Below are positions 46,801-53,907 of a stretch of DNA of 64,000 nucleotides, one piece after another. The stretch covers positions 5,332,418 to 5,396,417 of the forward strand of contig JALJCS010000028.1 in NCBI GenBank assembly GCA_023055355.1, read 5' to 3'. Below the pieces are notes generated by a model. That model had not been told where the DNA came from. It searched no databases and worked only from the letters and a program-made list of their open reading frames with translations. The DNA is from Agelaius tricolor. Taxonomy: Eukaryota > Chordata > Aves > Passeriformes > Icteridae. The number at the start of each line of letters is the position of its first letter. Within the stretch, counting starts at the first letter, position 1. The translations under genes and the position numbers were made by a program.

Positions 46801-49800
46801 CGGGACCGGGACTAGGACTGGGATAAGGGCTGGGATCACACTGGGACCGGGACTGGGACTGGGATCAGCACCGGGACCGGGATCAGCACCGGGACAGGGA
46901 CCAGGACTGGGATCAAGGCTGGGATCAGCACCGGGACCAGGATCAGCACTGGGACAGAGACCGGGACTGGGATCAAGGCTGGGATCAGCACCGGGAGCGG
47001 GACTGTGTGGCCCGGGGCCCCAGACCCACAGGAAGCCTGGCAAGGCCTCCCCATTTCTCCCATTTCTTTACTGTTATTTTTTAATTTTTTTTTTCCTCCA
47101 CTTTAGATTTGTTTGTTTTTGTTTTTAGCAAAAATCTTGTTTGGGGTATTTTGGGGGAAAAAATTCTTCAGAGAGAGTTTTGATCCCTTCCCAAGGCTCC
47201 CAGCCCTTCTCCCCAGGGCTCTCCCCAGGGTCCCAGCCCTCCTTCCCCAGGTCACATCTCGGTGGCACTGCCAGGGAGGTTTGGACTGACACCTTTGCAG
47301 ATGCTCTAGGACTGAGTCTGCCAGTCCCTGCCAGCCTGCCAAGTGTTAACAGAGGAGATAAAATACCAAGGAAGAACAGGAAACAAAGCCTGGTATGCCT
47401 GCAGCCTCCTCAGAGGTTCAGCAATTGCTGCATCTGGTTTAACACCCAAGTTTTAGGGGATCAGGAAATGATTTGGTTTAGGTTTCCTCAAGTTAGTTTC
47501 CATTACTGATAATGGTGGGTTCCTACTGGACTGCAGTCAGCACTCAGTGGGATTATTTCACTTTGGTGTCTCCAAACACAGCTGAAAGGCACCAGCTGAC
47601 ACACAGTTCCTGATTTTGTTCTTTTGGCAAAGTGGGACTGTCTATGGAAGGTGGAACTCGACCACGAGGGAAACTGTTTCCCCACAGAGTGGCCCATGTA
47701 GGCATGGGATCAAGCTTCCTCTGGGGACAGAGGCCACTGCAGATCTCAGAGGGAGAGGAAAAGTGCATTCCTGCACGAGCTGCACTCCTGCAGGGGTGAA
47801 GGGGATGATGAGAAGCTGAGCAGTGGCCGGGAGCAGGAGGCTGATGCTGGCCACACAGACAATGTGAGCAGGGGTGCTCAAAGTCCAGGTGGTGGACTGT
47901 GGATGTAAGAACATATCCAGCACCTTCTATCATGTTCTCTTTTTAATAAAAACTCAGACTATTGCAGTAAAACTGGATGTCAGCATTACTAAACCCAATT
48001 TTTTTTAAAGAATCCACATTGCTTTCTATGTGGTCAGTTGAGCTAAGCTGGCAAGCTTCAGTTTCCATTGAGGGGCACTTTGGAACTCAAACAAACTCCT
48101 TGGGGAATTGTGAGATTCATCCCATGTAGCATTTTTGTACAACTGATCTTTTAAGATGAAATATAACCCCAATCCTTAAACGGAGTTACTGAAATGAAAT
48201 ATAAATTCAAGCCAAGGTAAAACTCCCAACAACTCAGTTCTTCAAACTGCATTAATTCCAATTGCTGCTGAGTTTCATTCTCAGCTTCAGGGGTTTGGTG
48301 CCTTCTGCAGTGATGACAACACAGGGATGCAGGCTGGGGTCACCTCCAGGAGGCCTGATGGCTTCACTGACCCAAAATCAGGGGCTCTGGGAGAAGGCAA
48401 GAGCAGCCCATGCCCATGGGCTGATGAGAACACATGGAATTTCCAGCTTGCCCAGCTGTGGCTGCGTGCAGGCAGCACAAACAGGAGCCCTCAGTTCCTC
48501 TGCAGCAGAGAAATGCAAAAAGCTTTTCCTCTGAAAGGAAGATAGCTCTTAATTATAGTGGACCTGGAACAAGGATTGCAACGTGGCACCAGCTGTGAGC
48601 TTTTAAGTCAGCTTTGCCAGCTGAAGGATGAGAGAGCCAAAAGGGGATGATTTGGAGAAACCCCCAACATGAGCTGGCCCACAATTTGCTGATCATATGG
48701 AGTTTATATACAGAATTCTGCTGTGATGGATTCTGCCACTGAATTTGCTTTTACCACCAGATGCCTCTAAGGACATCTGCTAATCTATTCAGAGAAATCT
48801 CAAAGCAAGACTGTAATGGGGCACAAGGGGGGAGGAAATTGAAAGTTAAGCCAAATTGAGGCTCATTCTTCACACCAGGCATCCTGAAATGACTTACAGG
48901 TGTCTCGGACCACATTCCTGCAGAATTTTCATGGATTATAGCTATTTACTTTACACAAATGTACCCAAAAGTTGCATTCATACCAAAGCAACACACACAC
49001 ACGACAACCCTTTTGCTTGAGACACCCAGCTGGGATGCTCCCAACAGCTGGATTATCCCAGCTCTGGCATGACTGGAGGTGTCACAGCCTTCCCTGGGCT
49101 CCCTGGCCTTGGTGGCACTCTGAGACAAGGAGCCTCCTCCCCAAGCCTGCAAGGAGGAAGGAATCATCCTGAGGGAGGTCAGGAATGTGTATGAGGCCTT
49201 GCAGGCTCACGGGCTTCAGTCCTGAGGGCTGCCAAATGGAGGGCTGGCAAGCCAACAGTGATGGTCCAGAGAAGGCAATCAGGAGGTCATGGACAGTGTG
49301 AAGGCAGTTAACACACAGATTACAACTGCAAAGCCATGAAAGCTGAAGTCAGGCTGATTAATTAATTATTTACAGTCTCAACTCAGCTGGAGTTGTTGAG
49401 AAAACCTCAAATCCTTAGAGCATCTGCAGCATTTACCTTTCATGGATGTTCAGATGGGTTCATTTCAGTCTCTTAATTAGTTCACACACCATCTATGTTA
49501 GAACAAGTTAATGCTCTTTCTTTCCACAAAGCTCTCGGAGCTCTATGACCGCTCCAAAAAGGTGAGGTTTAAATCCATAACCACCAGTGCAAGCAGAGTG
49601 ACAGAATGAGCAAACACCAGCCCTGCAGCCAGCCAAGGAGCTCTCTCTGGGTGCAGCAGTGTCCTTCAGGAGCAGGCAGAAGCCACCTCTCAGCACCCAG
49701 CCTGCAGTGCCCTGCTCTGCTCAGGGGGTGACAAGGCTGGCACCAGGAGATGGTGCCTGTCCCTGATGCTCCTGAAGCCAGGATTGACTTTGGGATGATG

Positions 49801-52093
49801 CAGCAGGGAAGGAAAGGGGAGCTGAGCAAATTATGGATGCAAGAAATGTAAATAAACTCCCTGATCATCCCAGCCAGGGTCTCTGTGCATTTCAGGAACA
49901 ACAGTTTGATGTATTTGTCTAGCTTGGACTCCAGGACTGATGCTGCTCACCCTGCCAGCCATCTGCCACATTGCTTTGAGTTCTGCAGGCCAGGAGAACA
50001 TGCTCCCACACCACTGACTGTCTGCTACCCTCCATTCTGACAGAAAAGCTTTAATACTGACAGAGGTCAAGAGCTTTAACACCTGACTTCAGCCCGGGCT
50101 GAGCAGGACTTAAACAGCCCTTGTCAGTGAGTCAAGAGCTGGACACTGCCACCAACCTCTGACCAGGAGGAAGCATTTTCCCCAAGGAACTGTATCAGCT
50201 TCTCTCCCTTAATCCTGAATGACATCAGTGGTCTGAAATGGGAACCTACCTGCAGGTACAGAGGCCTTGGACCTCCACACACACCCTGGCTGTAATCATC
50301 ACTGATGTGCCTTAAATGAGGAATTCTCATGGAAAACAGCAGCCAAGAAAACAAAATAATCAACAAAACCCCCACACAGCTTCCAAGCCCAGAGGAATAA
50401 GACACAACAAACCCCAGCACAGAGCAGGTAAAAGGGTGAGACTGTCACTGCACCAGCCACACCACGCACAACGCTTTGATTAAGCCATTGACAAATCTGC
50501 TTTAGGGCAGAGAAATTTGGAAACATCAGGCAATCAAACTGTGAAGTCTGTGAAAGAATGTGATTAATGCAAAAATGTGATGAAACTAATGTGCTTGGCT
50601 CCAGAATTTCATGGCACACCCTATACTGGAACCAAATCTGATGGCTTCTTGGCGAGCAGTGCCCCTCTGTGCTCCCCAAACAGGGTTATCCGTGTCCTCT
50701 TTGTTTTCCAGGTCTGAGCAGAACACAAAGCTTTTATTGGAGCTACATTTCTAAGGATGTGTTTCCCAGGATATGTACCCATAAAAAGAGACGTGTACAT
50801 GCATATATACTCTGAATAATTGCACAGAATTTCACTCTTCCCTCCTGAGACATAAAAGAGCCAAGTGTTATTAAATTTACGGCGAGTTCGTTGTAGTTTT
50901 CACATAATTTTCTTGATGCACTGCAGATTTTTTAACAGGCTGCTGCTTCCTTTCCTGTTTAATGTTAAGGCACTTGTCCAGTCTCAGCTATACCAACATC
51001 CTGGATTTCTGTCTAAGTTTATCAGCCCCAGGGGCAAATGTGTCATTTTCTCTCCTCCTCTGGTCCCCAGCTTTGTGTGGAAAAGGAATACATGGGCCTG
51101 CAGAGTTCAGGATGCAACAAAGGACTGCAAACTCAGATTACCAAGGCTGTGGTCAGCACAAGGCTGATCTTTCACGGATGGCAGACAAACATCAGGATGC
51201 ACTCCATGGCTGTGACCTCCAATTACAGAAGGCTGGGCTTGACACCAGCATCCAGGCAGGGGCAGAGGGCAGGGACAGAAGCAGACCTGGCATTTGTTGA
51301 CTCACATTTGGTATTGTGGCTTTTGCAGCTAATTTTCTCTTGGTTACAAGCTCACTTTATGTCTAATTTTTCTTTCATTGCAAAAAGATGTTCGTGTGCA
51401 CATTGGAATGTGCTCTCCAGGGGAAGACACACGATATAACTGTGATGCAAAGGAAAATATTATACACCAAGGCAGATGCAGAGGGGTTCAAAGAACTGCC
51501 TGTCTGAGGGCAAACTTCCCTGTCACTCTGCACACCTTCTCTAAGCAGCCTTCTCTTTAGGCTGCAAAGTTCAAAACTGTAGGAAATGATGCTCAGTTCA
51601 ACACACTCAGTTCCATGAAGCCACCTGTAAGCTACAGCACCCCACTGTGCCCTGACCAAACATGGAGATGGGTGTACCACACAGGCTCTTTGCAAGTGAG
51701 CAGGTACCTACAAACAGCCCTAGAACATGCAAGAACATAGGTACAGTGTGCAGAGGAGACCTCTCTGGGGACAGTCTGGGCAGCTCTCACACCATACACC
51801 CCAGGAGTGTTTAATAGTGGACAGAAAGTGTGTGCAGATGCAAGCTGAGTTGGATGGACAAATGACTCCTTCACAGGATGTGAGAGACACTGTGCTCTGA
51901 ACACACAGCAAAGGAGCAAAACCAGCCCCAGATACTCACACATGGGTTTGAGCTGCCCGATGAGCTCCTCTTTTGTCCACTTTGCCCATTCCTTCTTGTC
52001 GGTGTTGATGGAGCACAGGATGGGCCCGCAGGGTTTGCCGCAGTCCTCGATGGCCGGCACGTTCAGGTAGTGCACCAACACAATGTCTGGGTT
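7799..52093 (-). CDS. CAMTA1: CAMTA1, calmodulin-binding transcription activator 1 (16 internal exons; both ends missing)
   Basis: Join, in transcription order: 52093-51940, 41916-41776, 40182-38327, 37140-37014, 36331-36197, 23573-23434, 22743-22547, 22203-22125, 21286-20971, 20611-20100, 18974-18787, 18427-18181, 17082-17011, 13191-12998, 12454-12380, 7829-7799. Every intron is GT-AG, and exon lengths sum to 4464 nt, exactly 1488 codons without a stop. The protein order is CG-1 (end), Ser/Thr/Gln-rich activation region, TIG, ankyrin repeats, IQ motifs, as in vertebrate CAMTA1; wording such as FHGIKWTCSNGNSSSG and FLRRCRHSPLVDHRLYKR matches CAMTA1 rather than CAMTA2 as I remember them. The family acts in the nucleus, binding DNA through CG-1 and calmodulin through the IQ region. 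Missing are the N-terminus (roughly 150-180 residues compared with human, ~1673 aa) and the last ~10 residues with the 3' UTR. Confidence 0.97.
7830..12379 (-). other. CAMTA1: CAMTA1 intron, 4.55 kb
   Basis: Intron between the last basic-helix exon and the 31-bp tail exon. Apart from a short tandem of catgtatttt units near 8797-8818, I see no repeat, exon or regulatory block that I can name. Confidence 0.8.
12380..12454 (-). CDS. CAMTA1: CAMTA1 exon: last basic helix after the IQ motifs
   Basis: 75 bp, one base completing an Arg codon, 24 codons, then two bases (AG) carried into the next exon. It encodes SSLLTKKQDQAARKIMRFLR then RCRH, a strongly basic amphipathic helix typical of calmodulin binding. 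The acceptor is TTTTTTGTGTTTAG and the donor is GTATGAC. With the 31-bp exon, the split codon AG|C gives Ser, as in the known CAMTA1 tail. Confidence 0.96.
12538..12905 (-). mobile_element. Solo LTR (endogenous retrovirus type), CAMTA1-sense
   Basis: 368 bp within the 543-bp intron between two CAMTA1 exons. It starts TGTGGTGGTG and ends AGAGACA on the plus strand, giving TG...CA ends. Read on the minus strand it has CCAAT (plus-strand attgg near 12755) and then AATAAA (12615-12610) about 70 bp from the 3' end, which sets the orientation. A second copy of the same family is at 58873-59316. No target-site duplication is obvious, and no retroviral coding sequence remains. Confidence 0.75.
12998..13191 (-). 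CDS. CAMTA1: CAMTA1 exon: IQ motifs 3-5
   Basis: 194 bp, phase 0 in and phase 2 out. It encodes YALYKKMTQAAILIQSKFRS, the basic run KECGKRRQNRR, and ATIVQQKL(R). Three IQ-like units are visible: AAILIQSKFRSYY, AAVLIQQYYRSYK and ATIVQQKLR. The acceptor is CTGTTGTAG and the donor is GTGAGCC. A tandem duplication begins about 30 bp upstream of the acceptor, and a solo LTR ends about 90 bp past the donor. Confidence 0.97.
13221..13920. repeat. Tandem duplication, unit about 360 bp
   Basis: Copy 1 begins at 13221 (atcccagtaggagcaaaaag) and copy 2 at 13581 (atccagtaggaccaaaaaga). They align through agactcttgagccact, ggtgacagcaaactggaaca, attaggggcagaacttagtc and ggaatcataggatagtttgc. Similarity is high by eye, with scattered substitutions and small indels. 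Copy 1 ends inside CR1 sequence at the same point where copy 2 continues into a longer CR1 piece, so the duplication postdates the CR1 insertion. Confidence 0.9.
13432..14070 (-). mobile_element. CR1-type LINE 3' fragment, partly duplicated
   Basis: Reverse-oriented CR1 3' end appears twice: at 13432-13580 (truncated) and 13785-14070 (longer). Diagnostic text includes aatcataggatagtttgcac, gagatcaggctgctcagagc and gtctgaaaccattaccactt. Non-coding remnant. Confidence 0.8.
16361..16490. repeat. A-rich, CAAAA-like low-complexity block
   Basis: Runs of aaaac, ccaaaa and aacaaaaaa with no T tracts. It is a pure purine/C strand, probably an old retroposon tail or slippage product. Confidence 0.7.
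17011..17082 (-). CDS. CAMTA1: CAMTA1 exon: IQ motif 2
   Basis: 72 bp, exactly 24 codons, phase 0 at both ends, so it could be skipped without breaking the frame. It encodes GRPLREQQEVAAAVIQRCYR then KYKQ; AAVIQRCYRKYK is an IQ motif. Acceptor TTGTCCACCCAG; donor GTAATCG. Confidence 0.96.
17311..17894 (+). mobile_element. Solo LTR, ERVK-like, antisense to CAMTA1
   Basis: About 584 bp in the intron between the IQ exons. It starts TGTAGGAATT. A TATA box (agtataaaaagataac, about 17712-17727) is followed by the R/U5-like part (gaggcagagtgcctctgtct), AATAAA at about 17814, and an end near ctttctaac. I recognise this arrangement from abundant passerine ERVK-type LTRs. The end base is uncertain and no clear target duplication is seen. 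No viral genes are present. Confidence 0.75.
18181..18427 (-). CDS. CAMTA1: CAMTA1 exon: Ser/Pro segment and first IQ motif
   Basis: 247 bp, phase 2 in and phase 0 out. It encodes SLYSEPLTPSSNTSLSPAGS (proline-directed phosphorylation candidates), DWSEFLSASTSEKVENEFAQ and LYEAAKLVQTVFRKYK. The LVQTVFRKYK stretch is the start of the first IQ motif, continued by the next exon. IQ motifs bind calmodulin without requiring calcium saturation. The acceptor is TGGTGTTTCAG and the donor is GTATGTGG. Confidence 0.97.
18428..18786 (-). other. CAMTA1: CAMTA1 intron, 359 bp
   Basis: Short GT-AG intron; nothing else recognised. Confidence 0.9.
18787..18974 (-). CDS. CAMTA1: CAMTA1 exon: helical segment
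   Basis: 188 bp, phase 0 in and phase 2 out; 62 residues beginning VNMMTLAEHIIEATPDRIKR, continuing MESLLVERTDSAAMSTTMSW and ending SAAQI(R). It has no named domain, but is well conserved with the mammalian protein as I remember it. The acceptor is CCCTTGACAG; the donor is GTCAGTGA. Confidence 0.96.
18975..20099 (-). other. CAMTA1: CAMTA1 intron, 1.1 kb
   Basis: GT-AG intron; nothing else recognised. Confidence 0.9.
20100..20611 (-). CDS. CAMTA1: CAMTA1 exon: basic and charged region between ankyrin and IQ modules
   Basis: 512 bp, phase 1 in and phase 0 out, about 171 residues. It starts ELRRPRSEPSSYYSSETQKD, has a basic PAPKKHKL segment (possible nuclear-localisation signal), a Ser-rich stretch (KQNSSSKQSSTETISPSEGL) with likely phosphorylation sites, and a charged helix RLRQREQMNVLMMADREMVD. 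It ends MDELQ. The acceptor is GTTTGTTTACAG; the donor is GTAAACA. Confidence 0.97.
20612..20970 (-). other. CAMTA1: CAMTA1 intron, 359 bp
   Basis: GT-AG intron; nothing else recognised. Confidence 0.9.
20971..21286 (-). CDS. CAMTA1: CAMTA1 exon: ankyrin repeats 2-3 and following linker
   Basis: 316 bp, phase 0 in and phase 1 out. It begins MWACALGHMDAAVVLYKWDR, completing the second repeat started by FSCTPL in the previous exon. Next comes DSLGRLPLAIARSRGHVKLA, the third ankyrin-like repeat, then ECLEQLQRDE and a variable linker with SWVSQWHSELVAS. The leading ATG is internal, not a start, because the reading frame continues from upstream. Acceptor CCTCTTTAG; donor GTAAAGC. Confidence 0.97.
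21287..22124 (-). other. CAMTA1: CAMTA1 intron, 838 bp
   Basis: GT-AG intron. Contains a short run of caacc pentamers near 21435-21455; otherwise featureless. Confidence 0.9.
22125..22203 (-). CDS. CAMTA1: CAMTA1 exon: between ankyrin repeats 1 and 2
   Basis: 79 bp, completing an Arg codon from the previous exon and ending in phase 0. It encodes TKHADSIDLELEVDPLNVDH then FSCTPL, an acidic loop leading into the second ankyrin repeat. Acceptor TTTCCCCTGCAG; donor GTAAGAGC. It is short, but phase-compatible on both sides. Confidence 0.96.
22204..22546 (-). other. CAMTA1: CAMTA1 intron, 343 bp
   Basis: GT-AG intron within the ankyrin module; nothing else recognised. Confidence 0.9.
22547..22743 (-). 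CDS. CAMTA1: CAMTA1 exon: first ankyrin repeat
   Basis: 197 bp, phase 0 in and phase 2 out. It encodes CVSGTGTLGSCFESRVVVVC, then KHLIHSKTFRGMTLLHLAAA and QGYATLIQTLIKWR. The TLLHLAAAQGYATLIQTL stretch is a textbook ankyrin helix-turn-helix (TPLHxAAxxGH-type). Ankyrin repeats mediate protein-protein contacts in CAMTA proteins. The acceptor is GTGTTGCAG; the donor is GTAAGAC. Confidence 0.97.
22744..23433 (-). other. CAMTA1: CAMTA1 intron, 690 bp
   Basis: GT-AG intron; nothing else recognised. Confidence 0.9.
23434..23573 (-). CDS. CAMTA1: CAMTA1 exon: short coiled segment and Gly/Ser/Asn linker
   Basis: 140 bp, phase 1 in and phase 0 out. It encodes DNQFRMSILERLEQMERRMA, an amphipathic helix likely to coil, followed by a low-complexity linker rich in Gly, Ser, Asn and Gln (KQGVGGGSNGNGNSGTQ). 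The linker differs in length and sequence from the mammalian version I remember, as expected for a flexible spacer. The Met in FRMSI is the first in-frame ATG available to any transcript starting in the upstream CpG island. Acceptor CTCCAACCCAG; donor GTATGA. Confidence 0.96.
25424..25790. repeat. Minisatellite, six copies alternating 62 and 55 bp
   Basis: The tatttattag/catttattag core recurs at 25435, 25497, 25559, 25614, 25676 and 25731, giving periods of 62, 62, 55, 62, 55. The shorter units lack the same 7 bp (ctgagag after ttagag). The remainder of the unit (gccacactgggtatcat) is almost invariant, indicating recent expansion. Confidence 0.95.
26699..26815. repeat. A-rich low-complexity block
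   Basis: Runs of aaac, ccaaac and aacaaca similar in character to the block at 16361-16490. Confidence 0.7.
30925..30932. promoter_or_regulatory. Full palindromic CRE (TGACGTCA)
   Basis: Exact eight-base cAMP-response element, the CREB/ATF consensus, about 0.7 kb from the edge of the CpG island. Binding is inferred only. Confidence 0.5.
31438..32430 (-). other. CAMTA1: Candidate alternative first exon of a short CAMTA1 transcript
   Basis: On the minus strand a near-perfect donor (TTTCA|GTAAGTATT) at 31437-31429 lies just downstream of the CpG island. A transcript starting in the island could splice from here to the acceptor at 23573. In the frame needed to enter that exon, the end of this segment reads ATG TGA and has no later ATG. 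Translation would then start at the Met in FRMSI of the next exon, giving about 690 residues with ankyrin repeats and IQ motifs but no CG-1, activation region or TIG. The upstream end is arbitrary. Confidence 0.3.
32435..32442. promoter_or_regulatory. Full palindromic CRE (TGACGTCA) in the CpG island
   Basis: Exact CREB/ATF consensus containing the methylation-sensitive CpG, ten bases from a CCAAT box. Confidence 0.6.
32452..32456 (-). promoter_or_regulatory. CCAAT box (NF-Y type)
   Basis: ATTGG on the plus strand, extended as cccattggcgg, a good NF-Y context (CCAATGG on the minus strand), just upstream of the CRE when read on the minus strand. Confidence 0.5.
36197..36331 (-). CDS. CAMTA1: CAMTA1 exon: second half of the TIG domain
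   Basis: 135 bp, phase 1 in and phase 1 out. It encodes AHDTGLVTLQVAFNNQIISN, then VVFEYKARALPTLPSSQ and HDWLSLD. It completes the TIG beta-sandwich (strand pattern VTLQV..VVFEY) and leads into the next region. The acceptor is TTCCTTTTAG and the donor is GTAAGAA. It is the last exon before the 12.6-kb intron that contains the CpG island. Confidence 0.97.
36332..37013 (-). other. CAMTA1: CAMTA1 intron, 682 bp
   Basis: GT-AG intron inside the TIG domain; nothing else recognised. Confidence 0.9.
37014..37140 (-). CDS. CAMTA1: CAMTA1 exon: first half of the TIG/IPT domain
   Basis: 127 bp, phase 0 in and phase 1 out. It encodes GGVKVLITGPWQE, then CLFDQISVPASLIQPGVLRC and YCP. The immunoglobulin-like TIG/IPT fold is found in NF-kappaB/Rel-type and CAMTA factors and is linked to DNA contacts or dimerisation. 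The acceptor CTCTCCC..CCTGGCAG follows a GC-rich, CpG-rich block that begins within about 10 bp of the splice site, which is unusual. The donor is GTAAGGA. Confidence 0.97.
37141..38326 (-). other. CAMTA1: CAMTA1 intron, 1.2 kb, with GC-rich block next to the TIG exon
   Basis: GT-AG intron. The 3' half on the minus strand (37150-37740) is extremely GC- and CpG-rich with minisatellite structure; 37.8-38.3 kb is ordinary intron. Confidence 0.9.
37150..37740. repeat. CpG-rich block with GC minisatellite
   Basis: At 37255-37390 a 22-bp unit (gggagcgacagcccgggggc) is repeated, preceded by diverged copies (cggccgggaacgggagcgac). At 37390-37620 a second pattern, cccggtgccgctc, recurs irregularly. 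The block meets CpG-island composition, but its repeat structure suggests expansion; promoter function is not shown. Confidence 0.85.
38327..40182 (-). CDS. CAMTA1: CAMTA1 large exon: transcription activation region
   Basis: 1856 bp, entering after 1 nt of a codon and ending in phase 0; about 619 residues, over 40% of the coding sequence seen here. It starts AGSSVHHKCNSAKH and ends at SPEWSYPE. Composition is Ser/Thr/Gln/Asn-rich and low in Trp and Cys, typical of a disordered activation region. There is an early basic stretch (SSREKRNGKVAKP, a possible nuclear-localisation signal). Two motifs of the hydrophobic-K-x-E type, EIKTED and NVKTES, fit a SUMO-attachment consensus. Acidic/hydrophobic blocks such as LDHFDISFSNQFSDLINDF near the end are candidate activation peptides. 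The acceptor is TCTGGCACAG and the donor is GTAAGTCC. Apparent in-frame starts just upstream of the acceptor are intronic. Confidence 0.97.
40183..41775 (-). other. CAMTA1: CAMTA1 intron, 1.6 kb
   Basis: GT-AG intron; nothing else recognised. Confidence 0.9.
41776..41916 (-). CDS. CAMTA1: CAMTA1 exon: linker after CG-1
   Basis: 141 bp; two leading bases complete a Phe codon with the last base of the CG-1 exon, and one trailing G is carried into the next exon. It encodes FHGIKWTCSNG, then FSVEQLVQQILDSHQ and THNCLCTGTLG, the conserved segment directly after CG-1 in animal CAMTAs. The Cys/His pattern is reminiscent of metal binding, but I know of no proven role. The acceptor is TCTTTGCAG and the donor is GTGAGTAC. 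Confidence 0.97.
41917..51939 (-). other. CAMTA1: CAMTA1 intron, 10 kb
   Basis: GT-AG intron between the CG-1 end and the linker exon. Contains a CpG-rich patch (about 46.33-46.64 kb) running into a G-rich hexamer minisatellite (46640-47015), and a short (ca)n-like run near 48990. I see no exon or recognisable transposon in the remainder. Confidence 0.85.
46640..47015. repeat. G-rich hexamer-based minisatellite
   Basis: About 375 bp of gggacc, gggact and gggatc hexamers, arranged in larger units with gggatcagcacc and gggataagggc blocks. Because the unit length is a multiple of three, all frames on both strands stay open as dipeptide-like repeats, producing apparent ORFs of up to 300 codons that are not genes. 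The plus strand contains four GGG runs spaced by 3 nt, fitting a G-quadruplex motif. Confidence 0.9.
51940..52093 (-). CDS. CAMTA1: CAMTA1 exon: C-terminal part of the CG-1 DNA-binding domain
   Basis: 154 bp, entering in phase 0 and leaving after 1 nt of a codon. It encodes 51 residues beginning NPDIVLVHYLNVPAIEDCGK and ending ELIGQLKPM. This is the distal half of CG-1, the sequence-specific DNA-binding domain that defines the family. The acceptor is a pyrimidine tract plus CTGCAG and the donor is GTGAGTAT. It is the most upstream coding exon in the window; the preceding part of CG-1 (the conserved tyrosine/tryptophan-rich segment) was not seen up to 64,000, so the intron above it is longer than 11.9 kb. 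Confidence 0.97.
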
Positions 52094-52703
52094 CTGCAGG
52101 GACAGCACAGCAAGGGTTATGTTGCTGGGGCCAGCACTCTCTGCATTTAACTTCCTAATTAAATCTGGGACAGCAAACATCATGAGCAGACCCTAGATTG
52201 TATGGGATTTCCCCGAGATAGGAGCTGTTCTTTGAAAGAGGAGTGGGTCACAGTTTGCACATGGCTTCCCCCATCCTGAGGTGCTTGCAACTCTCCTGCT
52301 CCAATGGTATGTTCAGCATGAACCTCTTTTCCAACCCTTGCAACACCAAATACCTGGAGTATTCCTATGAACATCACTGACAATGAACACCAGGTAATAT
52401 GCTTTGGTTCAAAGGATCTTTTGTTCATTGAGACAATGCTTCCATCAGTTCTGGACCACATCAGTTTTTTCTGAATATACAGAGAGGCACCTGAGAACAT
52501 CAGGAACAGCCACACTCTCCATACAGGAGGGAAGAGCCAAGGGGACTCACAAACAGTATCACAGAGCACCCCAAACACGGCCTCTTTATAGACAAGCCTG
52601 TAATTCCTTGTCTTTTGAAGATGTTTGCAAACTGTAGAGGGTTGGGACTGGAAAAGCCCCTTGCAGGACAGCTGCAGGAGGACAGAGGTGCTGGCTCCTG
52701 CAG

Positions 52704-52812
52704 GGTGATCCCACAGCTGATCCTGCAGGCTGATCCTACTGGTGGATCATGCAGCTGATCCTGCATGTGGATCCCACAGCTGACCCCACAGCTGATCCCA
52801 CAGCTGACCCCG
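52704..52812. repeat. Short tandem repeat, 12-15 bp units
   Basis: About eight diverged copies of a cacagctgatccc/ctgcagctgatcc unit. Confidence 0.8.
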
Positions 52813-53907
52813 CTCCCCTCTCCCCGTGGGACAGACCCTGCCCTGGTGCTCTGTGGTGCTGTCCCACCACACCTGGAGCAGGAGCTGAGCTCTGTCCCCA
52901 CCCTGTGAGTAAATGAATCATCTTAACAGCAGCAGCAACAACTCTGCCAGTTCCCCAACAGCGTCCCAGGGAGATTGTTCAATAGATAATAACAAGATCG
53001 AGGAGATGATTTCTTTCCCCTAAGTCATTTACTCCTAAGTTCGCAAACTTTAATGACTGCTTTGGAATTATTTATAAAAATAAATAGGATAATGGTGTAA
53101 TTAAAACTCTAATGTTTCATTAATGCTGTTAGAGCCCTGTTCCGAGGGGGAGTGGGAACACAACCCATCATCCACTTGCACAGGTTGTGCTGATGGGAGC
53201 AGTTGCTTATGAAACCAGGGGAGAGCTGGGGCAGGACAGGGACACCTTCACCAAGGAGACCTGAGGAGGGAACTTCTGGTGGGCAAAGCCCAGCACTGAA
53301 CCCAGCACGCTGGAGCTGCCCCCAGAGCAGCCCAGGGCAGGGGCAGGGGGGCACCCAGCACAGCTGTTGAGGTGACCATGACCCCTCTAGTGCACCCTGC
53401 ACACACAGGGAGCATCCTGCACATCCCCAGGATTGGGGGGCTGGCCATGGCTCCCAGCTCCTCCAGGCTGGCCAAGAAGGGGCTGGCAGTGGGGTGTACA
53501 GCAAGAGGAAAAGCAGAGCAACCCCACAGAGCATCCCCTCGGTGACCAGATACATCCCTCTGTCTGGAGGACAAGCTCAAAAGAGCTTAGGGAAAATTTC
53601 CTTACGATAGGAAAATATGCAAGCAGGAACTTGCATTTTCTCCCTCTATGGATAGAACTGCAAGCAGGGGATTCTCAGTGAAGATTCTGTGAGAAAGCAG
53701 TATCAAATTCCTGCAGCCAGTGCTAAAAGAGCTGTACTGCACAGGGAAGAGGCAAAGAAACCTTGTAAGGAACAGCTAAGAATTTATTTCAGAGTGGTTT
53801 TGGGAAGTGCAAAGCAAAGCAAACTTTTGGCTCTTCTATTCCCAAGATTCTTCTGCCTTAGGCTGTAAATGCAAGATGTGGCCAGGGGTGTGTGTTCTAT
53901 TGCCATC

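Noticed and set aside
46220..47128. 302-codon plus-strand and 234-codon minus-strand open frames
   Set aside because: They are products of the hexamer minisatellite, giving GTGTG or PVPVLIPAL repeats in every frame.
53109..53555. 148-codon minus-strand open frame
   Set aside because: Cys/Pro/Trp-rich translation of GC-rich intron; no splice context or homology.
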